From Rhodocyclaceae bacterium (GTDB taxonomy: Bacteria; Pseudomonadota; Gammaproteobacteria; Burkholderiales; Rhodocyclaceae), in assembly GCA_016718525.1 (NCBI GenBank), contig JADKDD010000001.1:1426001-1490000 (forward strand): a stretch of 64,000 nt of DNA, in the 5' to 3' direction. Positions 59,373 to 64,000 of this stretch are shown here, in pieces (the first letter of the stretch is position 1; each line of letters starts with the position of its first letter). The position numbers and the translations under genes are program-made. The notes below the pieces were generated by a model. That model did no database searches, was not told the DNA's origin, and saw only the letters and a list, made by a program, of their open reading frames with translations.

Positions 59373-59837
59373 TTACAAAATTTCAAACAGATGGTACTCA
59401 ACGCCTTCAGCACGCTGCAAACCTGCTCCTACAACGAGCATGTCGGTGAGCCAGCGGTAACGAGCATCCCCCGTCTCAAACCGCGCAACAGTGCGCAGTT
59501 GATACTCATTGTCATCCAACCGTTCGCCCCGAGCGAAGCGCAGCATCACCTCTGGCGCAGCCCGAAAACTCCCTTGGTAGCCCAGGTAAATCAGCACATT
59601 GTCATCGGTTTCCAGGGTCAGCCGCACATCCACAAGCATCACTCCATCAGCACGGTTGAGAACCCAATCCGCGCCGCCGGGACGCACGATGCCATTCAGG
59701 CGTGCACCACTGAATTGACCGCCTGACACCGGCACGATGCGGCGGCGTCCTACCGGCGTGCTGCCGATATCAACCATTTCTGCGAACGAAACGTTGAGTT
59801 TGAGCACCATCAAGGGTGCCGATTGCAAAGTTTGCAT
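59373..59837 (-). CDS. DUF3237 family protein
   Basis: A 154-residue beta-barrel-type protein of DUF3237. It has GRRRIVPVSGGQFSGARLNG, then GIVRPGGADWVLNRADGVMLVDVRLTLETDD, RFARG and a conserved RYRWLTDMLVVGAG. Function is unknown; family members often accompany catabolic oxygenases. The ATG at 59837 is used (a TTG lies six bases upstream). It lies between a P450 and a biotinyl carboxyltransferase. Confidence 0.85.
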   Translation of the reverse strand: MQTLQSAPLMVLKLNVSFAEMVDIGSTPVGRRRIVPVSGGQFSGARLNGIVRPGGADWVLNRADGVMLVDVRLTLETDDNVLIYLGYQGSFRAAPEVMLRFARGERLDDNEYQLRTVARFETGDARYRWLTDMLVVGAGLQRAEGVEYHLFEIL

Positions 59838-59934
59838 GGTCAATGTCCTGGTGAGGAATTAATCCTACGGCTAAATTTGTGCCTGCCTCGATGAACGCTT
59901 ACGGCTCCGACCTATCTTTTGATCGCAACGAATT

Positions 59935-61746
59935 TCACCAAGTGTCCACGCCATAGGTCGTGCGCGCCTTCACCACTGTCGAGGCGAGCGACTTCGATAG
60001 CCACGCGCGCGTCTCCGCCGGATCAATCACCGCATCAATCTCCAGCGTAGTCGCTACATTGATCGCCTTGCCGCGTTCGTATTCCTGATCAACCAGTTTC
60101 CTGAACAAGCTTTCCCGTTCGTTCGGATCGCTTACTGCCGCCAGTTCCTTGGCAAAGCCCAAGCGTACCGCGCCTTCCAGGCCCATCGCGCCAAACTCGC
60201 CACTGGGCCACGATACGGTGGCCATCGGAACATGAAAGCCGCCACCGGCCATCGCCATCGCCCCCAGACCATAGGCTTTGCGCAGCACGATGCAGAAAAA
60301 CGGCACGCGCAAATGGGCCGCTTGAACAAACATCCGGCTCACATGCCGTACCTGCGCTTTTTGCTCGATCTCGGGACCCACCATAAATCCAGGAGTGTCT
60401 ACCAGTGAAACCACAGGCAAGCCGTGCGTATTGCACAGTTGCATGAAGCGCGCAGCTTTATCCGCAGCGTCGGCATCGATGGCACCGCCAAGGTGCGCCG
60501 GGTTGCTCGCGATGAGGCCTACGGGGCGTCCTTCGATCCGCGCCAGGGCGGTAAAAATTCCTGCGCCGAAGCCGGCGCGCAGTTCGACTAAAGCGCCGTA
60601 CTCGGTGTCGGCGACCAAACGCAGCACTTCGCGCATGTCGTAACTGCGCACGCGGTTTTCCGGCAAAACATCGCGCAAGCGCATTGGGTCGGCGCCGGTC
60701 CAGTCACCGCGTCGGCCATTGAAGAAGCCGAGATAGTGCTTGGCTGCATGAACAGCCTGCGTTTCATCGTCGACCAGAATATCAATCACGCCATTGGCAA
60801 ACTGCACGTCGCTCGGACCGATTTGTTCCGGAGTAAACACACCCAATCCGCCACCCTCGACCATTGCCGGACCACCCATGCCGATATTGCTTGCACGCGT
60901 GGCGATGACGACATCGCAGCAACCGAGCAGCGCCGCATTGCCGGCAAAACACCGCCCGGCGACGATGCCAACGACCGGCACTTGTCCGCTGAGGCGGGCA
61001 AAGCTGGCAAAGGTCGCCACATGCAAACCGGCAACCACATTGGCATCAACGTCGCCCGGTCGCCCGCCGCCGCCTTCGGCAAACAACACCACGGAGAGCT
61101 TTTGCTCCAGCGCGATGCCGAGCATGCGGTCGGTCTTTTGATGATTGCGCATGCCTTGTGTGCCGGCCAGCACCGTCGCGTCATAGGCCATCACCACACA
61201 GCGCACCCCGTCGATGCTGCCGATCCCGGTCACCATGCCATCGGCAGGTGTATTGCGAATCAAGTCATCCTTGCTGCGCCGGGCCAACTGCGCTGCGAAG
61301 GTCAGCGATCCGTATTCAACGAAGCTGCCTGCATCACAAAGGTCAGTAATGTTTTCACGGGCGGTGCGCAGGCCGAGCGCATGGCGTTTGCCCACGGCTG
61401 CGGGCCTTGCAGCATCCAATGTCAGCGCGTTGCGGTCCAACACTTCCTGCAGGTCAGCACGCACACGCTTCGTCGCTGCCTCCGCGACCTCCGTCGTCAC
61501 TGACACCGTGCGCTCAGCACCAACTGAGGTAACCGAAGTCAATCGGACCAGCATTTCGTCGGCTTCCACCAGATCACCGACTTGCACCAGCAAAGCAGCC
61601 ACCTCGCCATCCTGATCGGCGCGAATCTCGTGCTCCATCTTCATTGCTTCAATCACCAGCAGCACCTGCCCGCTGGTCACCCGCTGGCCCACCTCGGCCA
61701 ACACATGAACCACGGAACCGGTCATTGGCGCGCAAATTTGAGTCAT
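59935..61746 (-). CDS. Acyl-CoA carboxylase: biotinyl domain fused to carboxyltransferase
   Basis: A 603-residue fusion. Residues 1-70 are a biotin carboxyl carrier domain with the biotinylation site VIEAMKMEHE (Lys36). About 25 linker residues follow, partly encoded by repeat copy H, and then a crotonase-type carboxyltransferase from about residue 95 (FVEYGSLTFAAQLARRS, GGGGRPGD, GRCFAGNAALLG, SLVDTPGFMVG, GGGFH, WPSGEFGAMG). The family usually carries its biotin domain on the biotin carboxylase instead. No carboxylase gene is in the window, so a partner must be encoded elsewhere. The substrate acyl-CoA is unknown. Its start overlaps the recN stop by four bases. Confidence 0.88.
   Translation of the reverse strand: MTQICAPMTGSVVHVLAEVGQRVTSGQVLLVIEAMKMEHEIRADQDGEVAALLVQVGDLVEADEMLVRLTSVTSVGAERTVSVTTEVAEAATKRVRADLQEVLDRNALTLDAARPAAVGKRHALGLRTARENITDLCDAGSFVEYGSLTFAAQLARRSKDDLIRNTPADGMVTGIGSIDGVRCVVMAYDATVLAGTQGMRNHQKTDRMLGIALEQKLSVVLFAEGGGGRPGDVDANVVAGLHVATFASFARLSGQVPVVGIVAGRCFAGNAALLGCCDVVIATRASNIGMGGPAMVEGGGLGVFTPEQIGPSDVQFANGVIDILVDDETQAVHAAKHYLGFFNGRRGDWTGADPMRLRDVLPENRVRSYDMREVLRLVADTEYGALVELRAGFGAGIFTALARIEGRPVGLIASNPAHLGGAIDADAADKAARFMQLCNTHGLPVVSLVDTPGFMVGPEIEQKAQVRHVSRMFVQAAHLRVPFFCIVLRKAYGLGAMAMAGGGFHVPMATVSWPSGEFGAMGLEGAVRLGFAKELAAVSDPNERESLFRKLVDQEYERGKAINVATTLEIDAVIDPAETRAWLSKSLASTVVKARTTYGVDTW
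61499..61527 (-). repeat. Dispersed 29-bp repeat, copy H (inside carboxylase linker)
   Basis: Minus strand CTCAGTTGGTGCTGAG followed by CGCACGGTGTCAG. The outer stem pair has changed on both sides (G-C to C-G), keeping the hairpin intact. It is read through as linker residues about 72-83. Confidence 0.7.
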
Positions 61747-63407
61747 TGAGCATTCTTCCGGTTGTCCAACATCTCTGCCGCATGCCGGCGCGTCGTGTCG
61801 GTAATTTTTTCACCGCCCAACATGCGGGCGATTTCGTTCGTGCGCGCCTGATCATCCAGCACATGAACCAGCGAAACGGTCGCACCGGCTTTGGTCTCCT
61901 TGGCGATGGACCACTGCCAGTCGGCCTGTGCCGCGACTTGGGGCAAATGAGTGACGCAGAGGACTTGGCGAGTGCTGCCCAATTGACGCAACATCCGTCC
62001 GACGATCTCTGCCACGCGACCGCCGATGCCGACATCGACCTCGTCAAATATCAAGGTACCGGCTTGATTCGCTGCGCTGGCGATGACCTGCAAAGCCAAG
62101 CCGATGCGCGACAACTCGCCACCGGAAGCCACTTTAGCCAACGGCCGTAGCGGTTGGCCGACGTTCGCAGTCACCAGAAAGTCAACACTCTCCAAACCAA
62201 ACGCTGCGCCCTCGGGCAAGGTGTTCAACGCAATTTCGAAACGTCCGCCAACCATCGCCAGCTCTTGCATGCCGGCGGTGACCGAGGTCGACAGTGCGGC
62301 CGCCGCCTTTTTGCGCACTGCGGATAGTTGCTTCGCCACTTGATGGTAAGTCGCGTTGGTTGACTTCTCGCGCGCCGCCAGAGCAACCGGATCTGCCCGC
62401 AGCGTCAGTTCGTCCAGACGGGCACGCAGGCGCTGCAGCGTGGAAGGCAGTTCAGCCGGGGTCACGCGATGTTTGCGCGCCATCTGGGTGACGGCATCGA
62501 TCCGCGCATCGAGTTCGCTCAAGCGTGACGGATCCATCTCAAGACGATCCTGATAACGCCGTAGCGCCAGCACCAACTCATCGAGTTGAATCAGTGCGCC
62601 CTCAAACAATTGTGCGGCATCAGCCAGTGCAGAATCAAATGCGGTCAGCTCGCTGAGACGGACACTGGCGTGCTGCAAGCTGGGTACGGCCGCCGCATCA
62701 CCCTCGTCAAGCGCCGCTAGTGCAGCACTGCAGCCCTCGATCAAGGACGCGGCGTTACCCAGGCGACGATGTTCAGCCTCGGTTTCCTGCCAGGCGCTCT
62801 CGTCAAAATCCAAAGCCGTGAGCTCATTGACCTGCCATTCGAGCAACTCGCGCTCGCGGGTGGTTGCTTCGACATCTTGTTCTGCGGCCAGCAGCGCTTC
62901 TCTCGCCTGCCGCCATGCGGCATATGTCGCGCCGGTTTCGCGAACCAGCGCAGCGGCTCCGGCGTGAGTATCGAGCAGCGCACGTTGCGCCTCGGAGCGC
63001 AGTAAAGAATGGTGTGCGTGCTGACCATGAATATCGGCAAGCAACTCGCCAATCTCACGTAACTGCCCCAGCGTGGCCGAGGTGCCGTTGATGTAGGCGC
63101 GTGACCGCCCGCCGTTATCGACCACGCGGCGCAGCAAACACTCATGCGTATCGAAATCGTGATCACGCAGCCAGGTTTCCAGGGTGCTGCCTGCAGCCAC
63201 GCTGAATTCCGCCGACACCTCCGCACGATTACAGGCGACCCGAACCACGCTGGCCTCAGCGCGCTCGCCCAAGGCAAGTGCCAGCGCATCAACCAGAATC
63301 GATTTGCCCGCCCCGGTTTCGCCGGTGAGTGCGCCAAAGCCGCCACCAAATTCCAGCTCAAGGCGGTCAACGATGACGAAATCGCGAATCAATAAACGTT
63401 GCAGCAT
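61743..63407 (-). CDS. recN: DNA repair protein RecN
   Basis: SMC-like ATPase used in double-strand break repair. The 554 residues have Walker A GETGAGKS at 29-36 and the family start MLQRLLIRDFVIVD. Two long coiled-coil arms (about 155-250 and 270-350) follow, then the signature SGGELSRIGLA and Walker B LIFDEVDVGIGG. The stop overlaps the start of the carboxylase gene (ATGA), an odd coupling of a repair gene with a metabolic one. nadK lies 91 bases upstream, a conserved pairing. Confidence 0.96.
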   Translation of the reverse strand: MLQRLLIRDFVIVDRLELEFGGGFGALTGETGAGKSILVDALALALGERAEASVVRVACNRAEVSAEFSVAAGSTLETWLRDHDFDTHECLLRRVVDNGGRSRAYINGTSATLGQLREIGELLADIHGQHAHHSLLRSEAQRALLDTHAGAAALVRETGATYAAWRQAREALLAAEQDVEATTRERELLEWQVNELTALDFDESAWQETEAEHRRLGNAASLIEGCSAALAALDEGDAAAVPSLQHASVRLSELTAFDSALADAAQLFEGALIQLDELVLALRRYQDRLEMDPSRLSELDARIDAVTQMARKHRVTPAELPSTLQRLRARLDELTLRADPVALAAREKSTNATYHQVAKQLSAVRKKAAAALSTSVTAGMQELAMVGGRFEIALNTLPEGAAFGLESVDFLVTANVGQPLRPLAKVASGGELSRIGLALQVIASAANQAGTLIFDEVDVGIGGRVAEIVGRMLRQLGSTRQVLCVTHLPQVAAQADWQWSIAKETKAGATVSLVHVLDDQARTNEIARMLGGEKITDTTRRHAAEMLDNRKNAQ

Positions 63408-63447
63408 TTCACCTGAAAACTTTCGAGCATAGCGAGCTAACTAGTAG

Positions 63448-63464
63448 CCCCGCCCTGGGCGGGG
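63448..63464. terminator. GC hairpin between nadK and recN
   Basis: CCCCGCCC, T, GGGCGGGG is a 17-base perfect palindrome around one base, in the 91-base gap. No T-run follows on the minus strand, so it may act as a partial terminator or mRNA end block after nadK. Confidence 0.45.
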
Positions 63465-63498
63465 ATGGGGGTGGGGGCGTTCAATTTTGCCTTGGCTT

Positions 63499-64000
63499 CT
63501 AGTGGCGGGGGAAAGCACTCCAGCTCAGCTTTTCGCGCAACATCGCGAAGTAGCTGTAACCGGGTGGATGCAACAAGGTAATGCTGTGCACTGTGCGGGC
63601 AACGCGAACCGTATCTCCGGCGCGCGCATCAAAACGTTGCTGTCCGTCGAAATGCACACCGGCCTCGTAGGTCGGCATCAGGCTGATCTCCACCACGCTC
63701 TGGTCGCTGATAGTGATCGGCCGGTGGGTCAGTGCGTGCGGGCACAACGGAACAATCGCAATCCCGGCAACCGAGGGGTGCAGGATCGGCCCGTTGGCGG
63801 ACAGCGCATAGGCGGTCGAACCGGTCGGTGTGCAGACAATTAAACCGTCGGCGCGCAAGACGTGAATCAGCTCGCCATCGACCTTGACTTCCAGCTCGAT
63901 CATGCGTCCGACATCGCCTTTGTTGGCGACCACATCGTTCAGCGCCTGCGCCTCAAATACCTTGACCCCGTCGCGCCAAACCTCGGCATTCAACATGAAC
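63499..64000 (-). CDS. nadK: NAD kinase, N-terminus outside window
   Basis: Phosphorylates NAD to NADP. The visible 167 C-terminal residues include NDVVANKGDVGRMIEL, the NAD-binding loop RADGLIVCTPTGSTAYALSA and a beta-rich end with AGVHFDGQQRF. The reading frame stays open to the window edge, so the N-terminal part with the GGDG motif lies beyond base 64000. It precedes recN on the same strand, as in many Proteobacteria. Confidence 0.95.
   Translation of the reverse strand, partial: FMLNAEVWRDGVKVFEAQALNDVVANKGDVGRMIELEVKVDGELIHVLRADGLIVCTPTGSTAYALSANGPILHPSVAGIAIVPLCPHALTHRPITISDQSVVEISLMPTYEAGVHFDGQQRFDARAGDTVRVARTVHSITLLHPPGYSYFAMLREKLSWSAFPRH

Noticed and set aside
60736..61503. 255-codon plus-strand frame opposite the carboxyltransferase
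   Set aside because: Antisense shadow, His- and Ala-rich; the minus-strand gene has all family motifs.
1..64000. CRISPR arrays, tRNA or rRNA genes, integrases, complete insertion sequences
   Set aside because: No regularly spaced direct repeats, cloverleaf-like or rRNA sequence, or transposase/integrase frames were recognised on either strand.

Overview
The window looks like chromosome of a betaproteobacterium (Burkholderiales/Rhodocyclales/Nitrosomonadales type; the order cannot be fixed from sequence alone). The basis is conserved gene order: carA-(lysE family)-carB-greA, then rlmE-ftsH-folP-glmM with yhbY divergent, then pst and tpiA, plus dapB-bamE divergent from fur, and recN beside nadK. 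No tRNA, rRNA, CRISPR array, intact insertion sequence or phage gene was seen.

Layout. (1) 1-8.9 kb: tpiA (cut by the window edge), pstSCAB, and divergently olsA-olsB and a metallophosphoesterase that resembles the phospholipase C PlcP more than LpxH, followed by a CYTH-CHAD protein. Together this reads as a phosphate-economy island: Pi uptake, phosphorus-free ornithine lipids, phospholipid turnover and a polyphosphate-type domain. (2) 8.9-24 kb: housekeeping genes glmM, folP, ftsH, rlmE, yhbY, greA, carB, carA, dapB, bamE and fur, with fur overlapping the start of a UPF0016 manganese-exporter-type gene. After this come an SDR gene with a large internal in-frame deletion and a DUF599 membrane protein. 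(3) 24.4-47.6 kb: an enoyl-CoA hydratase, then a head-to-tail run of 20 minus-strand genes (two sulfatases, DUF3604, DUF1330 x2, DUF1214/DUF1254, two GST-like proteins, tandem DsbA-like, SDR, MBL fold, SRPBCC, diiron-type protein, acyl-CoA synthetase, two acyl-CoA dehydrogenases, DUF2855). A divergent TetR regulator with a palindromic operator candidate heads the run. It looks like a catabolic pathway for an unidentified, probably sulfated, hydrophobic substrate. (4) 47.7-55.8 kb: an accessory patch with GFA, beta-lactamase-like and cupin genes, short gene remnants, a complete [FeFe]-hydrogenase carrying an extra NTF2/SnoaL-like tail, a SAM-methyltransferase-like gene and ArgO. (5) 56-61.7 kb: amidohydrolase, cytochrome P450, DUF3237 and a biotinyl-carboxyltransferase fusion. 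(6) 61.7-64 kb: recN and nadK (cut by the window end).

A dispersed stem-loop repeat of about 29 bp occurs in at least eight good copies and a few degraded ones. Three good copies lie inside coding sequence, in protein tails or linkers. The features most worth follow-up are the phosphate-economy island, the hydrogenase fusion, the 20-gene sulfatase/acyl-CoA cluster and this repeat family.
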